From an uncultured Roseburia sp. (GTDB lineage: Bacteria; Bacillota; Clostridia; Lachnospirales; Lachnospiraceae): a stretch of DNA of 36,095 bases. The notes beneath the pieces were generated by a model, which made no database searches, was not told the origin of the DNA, and worked only from the letters and a program-made list of their open reading frames with translations. Both the position numbers and the translations under genes were made by a program. Numbering within the stretch: position 1 is the stretch's first letter; each line of letters opens with the position of its first letter. Positions 1-7,780 of this stretch are shown here, in pieces. Location: NCBI GenBank assembly GCA_947564465.1, contig CANOCV010000028.1:1-36095 (forward strand), written 5' to 3'.

Positions 1-46
1 AGTCGTAGGTTTTAACACTTCACAGCAACAAGGTCTTTCCTATGAT

Positions 47-80
47 ATAAAAAAGGGCGACTTATTATAAGTCGCCCTTG
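47..80 (-). terminator. Rho-independent terminator of the TIR-GroEL gene
   Basis: A perfect inverted repeat pairs 53-65 with 67-79 (AAGGGCGACTTAT and its complement) around a single central base. Read on the minus strand the stem ends in CCCTT and runs into six T residues (49-54), the classic intrinsic terminator layout. It lies about 65 bp after the stop codon at 147. On the plus strand no T-tract follows, so it acts for the minus-strand gene. Confidence 0.88.
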
Positions 81-146
81 ACATGATTTTTATTGATTAT
101 ACTACGTCTTGCGTTTTTAAGTCAATGTTAATTTTAACCTGCCTGA

Positions 147-2642
147 CTACCCAAGCCGCAAACCCAACAGCTCTTTCGTTTCGTGTATGCGTTTCTTTGT
201 CTCGGCTTCCGATGCGCTAAGACCGACATTGACCACGGCAACACCGCAAGACAACCGTATCTGACGTTCATAAAGCTCTTTCCGGTATTCCTCATCAGCT
301 GTGCTCACGATTTGCTCACGGATCTGACAAACGCGGTTTGTAAGCTTTGCCTTGTCAGCATATCCGTCAATAATGGCCGTATTCGTTTTGCTAATCACTG
401 CTTCGCGCGCCCTGCCCAGATTGTCTAAACCCACGCCTGCCAGGCTTCCGAACTCTGATGATATGAGCGTACCTCCGGTAACGCTTGCAATGTCCTCAAG
501 TATTTCTCTGTAATGGCTGCCAAACGCAGATACGTTGACGCATTGCGTATGGAACGTTCCTCTCTGATGGTTTACAATCAGGCAGTCAAGAACCTCGTCT
601 GAGATCTCCTTTGCAAAGATGACGAGCTTATGACCCCCCGCAACTATCTGCTCAAGCATTGGAAGAATTTCCTCTATGGCAGATATTGTCCGATCTGTGA
701 TAAAGAAATACGGATCATCAAAAACACTTTCTTTTTTTTCGGAATCGCTGACCAGATAGGGCGAAAGATAGCCATAATTAAGCTTCATACCGTCGTAAAC
801 TTCCACAGACGACTCATAGGTCTTTGATTCTTCCACAACGACAAATCCGGCGGCTCCGGCTCTTTCAACGGCCTCTCCAACAAGCCGTTCCTGCTCTCTC
901 TTCCAGATCTCCTCCTGTTCCTCCTTCGTAAGAGAGGTTACACCGTCCAGTCTTTCTCTCCGCGCTTTTAATGTAACTTCCATGTGCCGCAGCTTCGCTT
1001 TTACCTCCGTCTCGCTGTCCCCGCTTATTCGAATCACCGCCAAGCTACGCGCGGGCTGTCCCGCACGCCCTCTCACATCTTCTGTTTTACAGGCGCCTCC
1101 AACGATGATCGTATTCTCTTTTGTAGCTATAATTTTACGCGCGCGTCCAAGCATTGCAAGATTCGCTTTTCTGATATCATGACCAAGTTCCTCCGAGATG
1201 ACCTGTATGCCGGACAAGACTGCAATTTCCCCAAGCAACTCCCTGCTGTGTCTGTCAGAGCTTCCTATCTTGATACATGTAACCTTGAATGTGCCGCGCA
1301 GTTGGTTGACAATCAGCGTGGTGAGCGCCTCACCCTCAATGCTTTCCGCAAAAATAACAAGCTTACTCTGGCTTTGGACAATCTGTTCAAGCAGCGGTAA
1401 AATATCCGCGATCTTGCAAATCTTGTTATCTGTAATAAGAAGATAGGCATCTTCGACAATTGCCGCCTCTTTCTCCATATCAGTTAGAAAATAGGGAGAA
1501 ATAACACCGTGATTCAGCCGCATTCCCTGCATGATATCTATTTTTGTCTCAACAGATCTAGACGCCTCGGAAATAATAGTGCCACGCGCGCCTACCATTT
1601 CTTCCGCTTTGGCAATCAGCTGATTTTCTTCTTTTTTCCATGCCTCCGTTACCTGAGAATTGACTTCCTCTAACCGCGAAAACCGTTCTCTCAATTCTTC
1701 CCCCGCAAACCGGCATTCGTTATCCCCCGCCGCTTGTCCCTGGCTGCCAGGCAAAACTATTTTTTCAATGCCCCGCAGCAAATCCTGCATGGCTCCCACC
1801 TTCCCCATATCCTGTGCCTGGAGCCTCCGAAACTCCTTGGGCAAATCGTAAATGTCCACGTTTTTATAGCAGGGAATAAGAGTTTTCTTCTGTCCCGCTG
1901 CAATAAACGCCAGAAACCGGCTCCACTCATTCTTCACCCAAACGGCGTCAAAATGTTCAAAGCTCGTGCCAAAAACCAGCATAACCCTGGCGGAATTGAG
2001 TGCAGCGAATATGTAAGGCTCGTACTCCGCCCCTAACTTATCTTCCAAAGAAATGCGCGAGAAAAATACACGGTAGCCCTTTTGGCTTAGTGCGTTATAC
2101 ACATCCTGCGCAATTACGCTGTCTATGGTACGCTCCCCGTTTTCGTCGTTTTCTTTATAGCAGATGAAAATGTCATAGGGTTCCTCCCTGCCGGAAACCT
2201 CTAAGATTTCCCAGCGGATATTTTCGATCTCTTCGGCCTCCTGCCGATAGATTTTTCGGGCCGCTGCGTCTGCATTTTCACAAGCCTGCTTAAAATCATT
2301 ATCCTCCATAATACTGTCGAAGGACAAACGATGACAAGTCGGAATCTTATTTCCCGTAGCCGGATCATCTACATACTCAATCCCATACCGGCATAATACA
2401 AGCCCCCAATAGGCTTCTGCCTCCGCGGGAAACTCGGCTACGATACTCTCATACACCCCTGCCGCCTTATCAAATTCGCAATCCAGACGCAGCCGATTGG
2501 CCCGGTTAAACAGATTCAGCTTTTTTTCATCATCTGCTTTGGGGACGGTCTGTTTCGTGCCACAATACTCGCACTCCGCAACCGCTGCATCTTCCAACAC
2601 AATTAAATTTCCTCCGCACATTTTGCACTTTAACATTGCCAT
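147..2642 (-). CDS. Zinc ribbon-TIR protein fused to two GroEL apical-domain copies
   Basis: The 831-aa protein has four parts. A zinc ribbon has Cys6/Cys9 and Cys24/Cys27. A helical, TPR-like stretch covers about 40-150. A TIR domain (about 155-297) starts at YDIFICYKEND and contains WVKNEW, with Glu239 at the position expected for the catalytic glutamate of NAD+-cleaving TIR enzymes. Two copies of the GroEL apical plus flanking intermediate segment follow (about 342-560 and 590-831), with SPYF/SPYL, ILPLLEQIV/ILPMLEQIV, LIVNQLRGTF/LIVNHQRGTF and LGRAR motifs. The GroEL equatorial ATPase domain (DGTTT motif) is absent. The N-terminal 300 residues resemble a TIR family common in gut Firmicutes; the GroEL tail is the odd part. 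The start ATG follows GAGGGAG at good spacing. The gene has its own promoter and terminator and lies directly downstream of serine recombinases. Domain calls are firm; a sensing or defence role is inference. Confidence 0.93.
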   Translation of the reverse strand: MAMLKCKMCGGNLIVLEDAAVAECEYCGTKQTVPKADDEKKLNLFNRANRLRLDCEFDKAAGVYESIVAEFPAEAEAYWGLVLCRYGIEYVDDPATGNKIPTCHRLSFDSIMEDNDFKQACENADAAARKIYRQEAEEIENIRWEILEVSGREEPYDIFICYKENDENGERTIDSVIAQDVYNALSQKGYRVFFSRISLEDKLGAEYEPYIFAALNSARVMLVFGTSFEHFDAVWVKNEWSRFLAFIAAGQKKTLIPCYKNVDIYDLPKEFRRLQAQDMGKVGAMQDLLRGIEKIVLPGSQGQAAGDNECRFAGEELRERFSRLEEVNSQVTEAWKKEENQLIAKAEEMVGARGTIISEASRSVETKIDIMQGMRLNHGVISPYFLTDMEKEAAIVEDAYLLITDNKICKIADILPLLEQIVQSQSKLVIFAESIEGEALTTLIVNQLRGTFKVTCIKIGSSDRHSRELLGEIAVLSGIQVISEELGHDIRKANLAMLGRARKIIATKENTIIVGGACKTEDVRGRAGQPARSLAVIRISGDSETEVKAKLRHMEVTLKARRERLDGVTSLTKEEQEEIWKREQERLVGEAVERAGAAGFVVVEESKTYESSVEVYDGMKLNYGYLSPYLVSDSEKKESVFDDPYFFITDRTISAIEEILPMLEQIVAGGHKLVIFAKEISDEVLDCLIVNHQRGTFHTQCVNVSAFGSHYREILEDIASVTGGTLISSEFGSLAGVGLDNLGRAREAVISKTNTAIIDGYADKAKLTNRVCQIREQIVSTADEEYRKELYERQIRLSCGVAVVNVGLSASEAETKKRIHETKELLGLRLG

Positions 2643-2687
2643 TTTTTCATTCTCCCTCTGTCACGATTTAACAATCATATTTTGTTT

Positions 2688-2715
2688 ATTATAGTATAAC
2701 ACAATTACTTGTCAT
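2688..2715 (-). promoter_or_regulatory. Sigma-A-type promoter of the TIR-GroEL gene
   Basis: On the minus strand ATGACA (2710-2715, 5 of 6 to the -35 consensus) is followed after 16 bp by a perfect TATAAT (2688-2693). It sits about 45 bp upstream of the start codon, in the 153-bp gap after the recombinase gene, so the TIR gene can be expressed independently of the recombinases. No operator-like repeat was seen over the promoter. Confidence 0.72.
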
Positions 2716-2795
2716 AGCTCGTAAGTTATCACAAAAATACCCAACCCGTTAACGGAAAGCTATTGCCAGGCTGCCTTCGCCCGGTTAATCCCCAT

Positions 2796-4403
2796 TTACA
2801 TGCTGAAATTCCACTCTATCTCCACTCTCTTGTTCTTATAGGCATATACTCTTTTTATGAAAGTATCAACTACCTCCTGCGTCAGTTCCTCTATATGGAA
2901 ACACCGAACCGTCTGCTCTCTGTCCCCCTCCGCCTTTTGGTATTCGCTTTGCAGGCGGGCAAGCTTTCCTGCCGCATTCTCTTCCTCCGCGGATAAAGAA
3001 GATAACTTTTCAGACAGCTCTTCGGCTTTTCTTTGATATTCCGCAACCGTAAGCTTTGTAAGCGCATATCTTTCATACAGATCATCTTTCCCTGCCTGTA
3101 CCCGTCTTTCTTCCTGTTTGTATTCTTCCAATCTCTTTTTTAACACATGAATACCCGATTGCTGAAGAGAACACAAATTTTCTCTCTGCTTCATGGCATT
3201 GCCTCTAAGCATCAGCTCCTTATTTATCATAAACAGCATTGTTTCTTCCAATAAATTGGCGCTCATGTAAGTACAGCATTCCGGGATTCGTAGCAGCGCA
3301 TGCTTCCTGCACTCAAACCGCCTGTATTTATTCTTTCCCCGAATCGGTTTATAACTCAGGGAATATCCGCAGCCGCCGCAATACAGCTTTCCGGTCAACG
3401 GATGCTTCTCTCCGCTTTGCTTCGCATCATGCTCCGGTCCAAATACCGAAACCTTTTCAAAGACCTCCTCTGAAATCAGCGCTTCATGATGCCCCGCTAC
3501 CACCTTCCAGTTTTCCTTGGGCACGGCTGCACGACTCTTACAGCCGACTGACTTTCCCACAGATTTCCCGTATGCCATCTCGCCAAGATAAAAACGATTA
3601 TTCAGGATATTCCTGACCGCCTGAGCGCTCCACGTACGAAGCCTTCCATCCTGCGCCTCTTTGCCCGGCCGGCGGATTTGTGTGATTGTCGGCACGTTTT
3701 CCTTATAAAGCTGCCTTGCAATCTGCGTACTGCTTTTGCCCTGCATGGCAAGCGAAAAGATATGGCGTACTATTTCCGCCTCTTTTTCATTTACTACGAC
3801 GGTGTTTTTTATTTCCCTGCTTTTCTCATATCCGAAAGGAACCTGTCCGAAAACATATTCCCCATTTGCACACTTGTTTTCAAAAGAAGCCTTTACCTTA
3901 ACCGACACATCCTTGCTGTATAAATCGTATAAAAGTGTCTGAAACGCCGTATCAAGCTCTATGGTGTTTCCGCAATGCTCCCTGCTGTCATAATGGTCGT
4001 TAAGCGCAATAAAACGGATGCCCATAAACGGAAATATCTGATTCAGATACGTTCCCATTTCAATATAATCCCTTGAAAACCGCGACATATCTTTCACAAT
4101 GATGCAACGGATATTATTTGCCTTTACCTCCTTTAATAAATTCTGCATACCGGGTCTTACCATATTTGTGCCGGAGTAACCGTCGTCAATAAATTCCAGA
4201 ATCTCATACTTTGCAAGCTCAGAATCGTGATGTATGTATTCCAAAATCTGCTTCCTCTGGTTCGCGATACTATTGCTTTCCTCTTTTCTGCCGGATGGCA
4301 TAAAGGTATACCCGCAGGGTATCTCATTCTGAATAAGCCTGTCATCACAGGCAGTCCTTTTGTCCTCTAAGGATAAACGTAAATACATTGCCAGCCTATC
4401 CAT
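2796..4403 (-). CDS. Large serine recombinase (full-length, second of a pair)
   Basis: This 535-aa site-specific DNA recombinase belongs to the resolvase/invertase superfamily. The resolvase domain carries the catalytic serine at Ser11 in YLRLS and the arginine motif VKDMSRFSRDY near 104-113. The recombinase domain (about 175-300) contains the FGYEK region. A zinc ribbon begins at YCGGCG (Cys342/Cys345) and is completed by Cys365 and the Cys376/377 pair. A coiled-coil follows (about 420-500, Glu/Lys/Leu rich). This is the complete large-serine-recombinase plan of phage and conjugative-element integrases. I chose ATG 4403 because AAAGGGGCGG precedes it and it overlaps the previous stop by only 8 bp; the frame is open to 4454, but that extension does not look like protein of this family. 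The partner recombinase lies immediately upstream. Confidence 0.93.
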   Translation of the reverse strand: MDRLAMYLRLSLEDKRTACDDRLIQNEIPCGYTFMPSGRKEESNSIANQRKQILEYIHHDSELAKYEILEFIDDGYSGTNMVRPGMQNLLKEVKANNIRCIIVKDMSRFSRDYIEMGTYLNQIFPFMGIRFIALNDHYDSREHCGNTIELDTAFQTLLYDLYSKDVSVKVKASFENKCANGEYVFGQVPFGYEKSREIKNTVVVNEKEAEIVRHIFSLAMQGKSSTQIARQLYKENVPTITQIRRPGKEAQDGRLRTWSAQAVRNILNNRFYLGEMAYGKSVGKSVGCKSRAAVPKENWKVVAGHHEALISEEVFEKVSVFGPEHDAKQSGEKHPLTGKLYCGGCGYSLSYKPIRGKNKYRRFECRKHALLRIPECCTYMSANLLEETMLFMINKELMLRGNAMKQRENLCSLQQSGIHVLKKRLEEYKQEERRVQAGKDDLYERYALTKLTVAEYQRKAEELSEKLSSLSAEEENAAGKLARLQSEYQKAEGDREQTVRCFHIEELTQEVVDTFIKRVYAYKNKRVEIEWNFSM

Positions 4404-5505
4404 TATCCGCCCCTTTCTCACTGCCGCACACTCCACAGTAAAGTACGTGTTCAAAAATATTTTCTTCTATCGGATAATCTTTTGCGGGATGCTTACGTGA
4501 CGCTGTCCTCGTCTTTATCCTCCGGCGTGTCTCCTCCGCCTTCTTATATAGCTCCTCCCCGATCAACGGCTCATGTGCGCCCTCTGTAACCACCCAGTCG
4601 TCCTCCGGCTTATGGATACGGTTTTTCTCGTTCCTTGCGGTAATGCCTGTCTTGCCCTGCACTAAGATTCCGGCATACGTTTCGCTTTTCAAAATTCTCT
4701 CCACCGCCCCCTTGTCCCACCCCTTGTAGCCGGCTTCATCGGCCAAATGATACACTTCTTTCGTTTTCTTATACCGATACGGGGGATTGATACGCCTGCT
4801 GTTCAGTTCGTCGGCAACCGCAGTATAACTCTCCGTCTCCACAAATCTCTCATAGATAAACCTTACAATGTCTTTTGTGTCTTTGTCCGGCAATAACACC
4901 CGGCGTTTCCCGTTCCTCTCTGCCTTATAACCATATGGAGGCGGTCCGCCCACATAGGAGCCTTCCTCTCGCCTCTGCTTTAAATGCAGCTTTGCCTTTT
5001 TGGAAAAATCCTTTGCATACATATCGTTAACAAGGTTCTTGATTTCAGAAGCCAGCTGCCTGTTCTCATTTCCCTCTTTTCCGGTATCAAAGCCATCCGC
5101 AACCGCAATAAACCTGACTCCCAAAAAAGGAAATATCTTTTCAATGTAATTTCCTGCCTCCAGATAATTTCTGCCAAACCTTGACAAATCCTTTACAATG
5201 ACACAATTGATTTTTCCAAGCCTGATGTCCTGCAGCAGCCTCAGAAAGCCTTCCCTTTCAAAATTGCTTCCTGTCTTTCCCAAATCGGTGTAACATTCCA
5301 CAATTTCAATTACTTCCCCGGTTTTCTGCTCATTAAATTCCTCCACAAATTTCTTTGCTATCTCCACCTGAACCTCAACAGACTCATTTTTTTTGATATC
5401 CTGATCCGAGGAAAGTCTCGCATATATCCCCGCCTTAAATCGCGGCTCATTACGTTCCTCCTTTGCCTGCCGGCCTGCTGCTTTTCTCTTGGATACTCTG
5501 CCCAT
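4396..5505 (-). CDS. Serine recombinase, C-terminally short (first of a pair)
   Basis: This 369-aa protein has a resolvase catalytic domain (Ser32 in YARLS, arginine motif VKDLSRFGRNY) and a recombinase domain (about 185-315, GGPPPYGYKAE). It stops just after the first half of a zinc ribbon (LYCGVCGSEK), whereas full-length relatives continue through the second Cys pair and a coiled-coil to about 500-550 aa. The catalytic residues are intact, so it may still cut DNA, or it may act with the full-length partner whose start overlaps its stop. GGGAG stands 7 nt before ATG 5505, and the gap to the preceding small gene is 4 bp, so the three genes form an operon. Whether the short C-terminus is an old deletion or a natural form of the paired enzyme cannot be told from one sequence. 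Confidence 0.88.
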   Translation of the reverse strand: MGRVSKRKAAGRQAKEERNEPRFKAGIYARLSSDQDIKKNESVEVQVEIAKKFVEEFNEQKTGEVIEIVECYTDLGKTGSNFEREGFLRLLQDIRLGKINCVIVKDLSRFGRNYLEAGNYIEKIFPFLGVRFIAVADGFDTGKEGNENRQLASEIKNLVNDMYAKDFSKKAKLHLKQRREEGSYVGGPPPYGYKAERNGKRRVLLPDKDTKDIVRFIYERFVETESYTAVADELNSRRINPPYRYKKTKEVYHLADEAGYKGWDKGAVERILKSETYAGILVQGKTGITARNEKNRIHKPEDDWVVTEGAHEPLIGEELYKKAEETRRRIKTRTASRKHPAKDYPIEENIFEHVLYCGVCGSEKGADNG

Positions 5506-5509
5506 TCTA

Positions 5510-5791
5510 TCACTCCCGACCTATATGAATTTGAGCCAAATATCTTAAATATTCTTCCATCTTATCGTCTATGGTTGGTCCCTCCTTTTGGAACCTGACT
5601 TTCACCACATAGTCCCCAATGCGGTGTATAAAAAGATTATTTGTCTGTTCCGCAAAAAGAGCCAGCTTTTCTTCCACCGGAAGACTGGTATCAATCTTAA
5701 TATTCCTGATATCTGTCAGTGTATTTATATCCGCTGTCCGGACATCCACCGCTTCCATTGCGTCCAGCTCTTCGTCTGTTATATGAAACAT
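5510..5791 (-). CDS. Small DUF6870-like protein of the recombinase module
   Basis: From the ATG at 5791 the product is 93 aa, with a TDEELDAMEAVDVRT start, a DIRNIKID...SLPVEEK centre and a VVKVRF strand near the end. From memory this matches the short DUF6870-type proteins found beside tandem serine recombinases in Clostridia; the family name is unverified. It is soluble, without signal or membrane segments, and its role is unknown; a recombination accessory is a guess from position. GAGGG stands 7 nt before ATG 5791. The frame is open to 5992. Other possible starts are ATG 5824 (GGGAGA, 6 nt) and a GTG at 5935 that overlaps the protease stop as GTGA. The stop is 4 bp before the first recombinase. 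Confidence 0.6.
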   Translation of the reverse strand: MFHITDEELDAMEAVDVRTADINTLTDIRNIKIDTSLPVEEKLALFAEQTNNLFIHRIGDYVVKVRFQKEGPTIDDKMEEYLRYLAQIHIGRE

Positions 5792-5931
5792 ACACGATCC
5801 CTCTTCTGCACTATTCCTTACCATATGTATTCTCCCATCGGATTGTTCTATGATATAAAAATTGTGATCAGAGTAATATTCCTGACCACAATTTGTAAGT
5901 TCCGTTAAGTCAATGCCTGCAATTTTTCCCC

Positions 5932-7716
5932 TCACACCGGCAGACTGTCCCTTGCGCACAACACTCCCCAACCCAGCTCCTTGTTCGGCCACTCTTTCAC
6001 TCCCGTAAGCTGTCTTGCCCCCTTAATCAGATATGCCTTCATTTTCTCCCCGTACAAAAACGGATCGTTTCCCTCTGCAATTCCCCACTGCATCAAAAGT
6101 GCCGCCGCTCCCGTGACAAACGGCGTCGCCATCGAGGTACCGGACTGTGTCACATAACCGCCGCCCACCGCAGCGCTGACAATATCAACCCCCGGCGCCG
6201 CAATATCCGGTTTAATCTGGTTCGTCTGCCTCGTATAGCCTCTGCCTGAGAAAGGCGCATACTGCCCGTAGTAGGCATCGTAAGCTCCGACGGAAATCAC
6301 CTTGTCGGCGGTGGAGGGAATCGTAAGCGTCGTATTCTCGATCGGATTTAAAAACCCGGTCCCGCTGTTTAAAACAGCCGCCGAAGGAAGCCACATATTG
6401 TATGTTCCATAGACAATGCGCTCCGGTGTCAGTATAATTTTCCATACACCGCTGTCAATATAATCCCTGACGGGAATAAAATCCACGTAAATTTCCTGAT
6501 ATGGGCTGTACGGGCTTGGTTCGCCGTAATAGACAAGAATCTGCGTTCCCTCAATGGTAAAACGCTGGATGCCCTGAAGCTGGCGGATCACACCGACGAT
6601 CTGCCCGTTCGGATGAAGAATGCTGATACCCATCGTATCTGCGTAAGATTTCCAGATTTGTAGATTTAAAGATGTTTCATACGTTGCGACAAGAAGCTCT
6701 ATCTCCTGCTCCTTCGGCGCCGACGGTGCAATCGTTCCCGAGGTATGTCCCCTTGTCGCCCCCTCGTTTCCGGTTCCCACAACAATGGATGTCTTCCAGA
6801 AATTAGAAATATCGGATATATATGTCTCCAAAAGCGACGTCCCGTCATGGCTGCCGTAATTATTTCCAAAGCTGATATTAATCGCGGCCGGCATCTGCAT
6901 CTGTCTTGCTTTGCGTATCACGTAATCAAGCGCCTGCATCAGCTCGGTTGTCCTTGGAAATGAATTTGCCCCGGGTGTCCCAAGCTTTACAATAATCAAT
7001 GTGCTCTCAAATGCAACTCCACGATGCCTGCCGCCTGATGCTCTGCCGTTTCCCGCCGCAATGCCCGTTACATGCGTTCCATGTCCGCTCGAATCTATCG
7101 AAGGGCAGATGCGGCGCGCTCCCTGCTCCGTAGGCTGCTCTAAGGCAAGATTGATCTGCTCCGCCGTGAACTCCACACCAATACGATATCCCTCGGGCGG
7201 CCGCCACTCTGCCTCCGACGGATTGTCCGAATCCGCCTCTCTCGGCGTAAGCGTCTGATCCCACAAATATGCAATGCGCGTCGTACCGTTTTGATTGATA
7301 AAATCAGGATGAAGGTAATCAATACCGCTGTCAATCACACACACCAGACAGCCTCTTCCGCTCAAGTCAAACGGCGCTGCGTAAAGCGGTGTGATACAGG
7401 AGGCGCGGATCCCCTGATCCACCGCAAAAAACAACCGCTTTGGTTTCTCAATATATTCAATTTCATCCCTGTCTGTCAAAATATCAATCATAGACTGCGG
7501 GAGCGTCACAATAGCATATTCATTGCTAAGCTCAACAATCCGAATCTGCGGATATTCCTCCTCTATCACAGCAAGATTGCCGGAATACTTTACAATCAAG
7601 TCCCAAGTCTGCTCCTCAGGCGAATAGCCCACATTCAGTTCCAGGGATTTATTGCGTTCATTTTGTGTCGCGTCAAGCGCGAGATTCAACAGATTTTCAC
7701 GTTTTGGATTATCCAT
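5932..7716 (-). CDS. Subtilisin-family (S8) serine protease, Csp-like
   Basis: From ATG 7716 the product is 594 aa. The triad is complete: Asp129 (VIDSGIDYLHPDF), His212 (DSSGHGTHVTG) and Ser528 (QSGTSMATPF), with the oxyanion Asn317 in VGTGNEG. A roughly 200-aa insertion lies between the Asn and Ser motifs, as in the Csp-like subtilases common in Clostridia. There is no Sec signal peptide, so export or cytoplasmic action cannot be decided. An N-terminal segment of about 100 aa may be a propeptide-like domain. The longer frame to 7875 adds 53 Arg/Lys-rich residues that overlap the ABC gene; ATG 7716 has GCAGGT upstream and fits the family better. It ends LGWGVLCARDSLPV, a normal-looking terminus, just before the recombinase module. 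A germination role, as for CspB, is not supported by the neighbours. Confidence 0.9.
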   Translation of the reverse strand: MDNPKRENLLNLALDATQNERNKSLELNVGYSPEEQTWDLIVKYSGNLAVIEEEYPQIRIVELSNEYAIVTLPQSMIDILTDRDEIEYIEKPKRLFFAVDQGIRASCITPLYAAPFDLSGRGCLVCVIDSGIDYLHPDFINQNGTTRIAYLWDQTLTPREADSDNPSEAEWRPPEGYRIGVEFTAEQINLALEQPTEQGARRICPSIDSSGHGTHVTGIAAGNGRASGGRHRGVAFESTLIIVKLGTPGANSFPRTTELMQALDYVIRKARQMQMPAAINISFGNNYGSHDGTSLLETYISDISNFWKTSIVVGTGNEGATRGHTSGTIAPSAPKEQEIELLVATYETSLNLQIWKSYADTMGISILHPNGQIVGVIRQLQGIQRFTIEGTQILVYYGEPSPYSPYQEIYVDFIPVRDYIDSGVWKIILTPERIVYGTYNMWLPSAAVLNSGTGFLNPIENTTLTIPSTADKVISVGAYDAYYGQYAPFSGRGYTRQTNQIKPDIAAPGVDIVSAAVGGGYVTQSGTSMATPFVTGAAALLMQWGIAEGNDPFLYGEKMKAYLIKGARQLTGVKEWPNKELGWGVLCARDSLPV

Positions 7717-7780
7717 TTTAATACCTGCCAAAATTACTATATTGATTAATATATTCTCCGGCAGTATCCTCTGTGCACAC

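Noticed and set aside
147..1619. A groEL gene or pseudogene
   Set aside because: The GroEL-like parts continue in frame from the TIR domain, occur twice and lack the equatorial domain, so this is a fusion and not a chaperonin gene.
2740..2795. Terminator or attachment site after the second recombinase
   Set aside because: Only imperfect short stems (around CCGGGC/GCCTGG and TTAACCGG/CCGTTAA) without a T-tract were found; too weak to annotate.
5932..7716. Spore-germination protease CspB
   Set aside because: The family resemblance is real, but no germination genes are nearby and such subtilases are widespread in Clostridia, so the specific role is not supported.
7717..7780. Promoter for the protease gene
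   Set aside because: A TATATT-like element exists, but the best -35 (TGCACA at 18 bp) is poor; readthrough from the ABC genes is equally possible.
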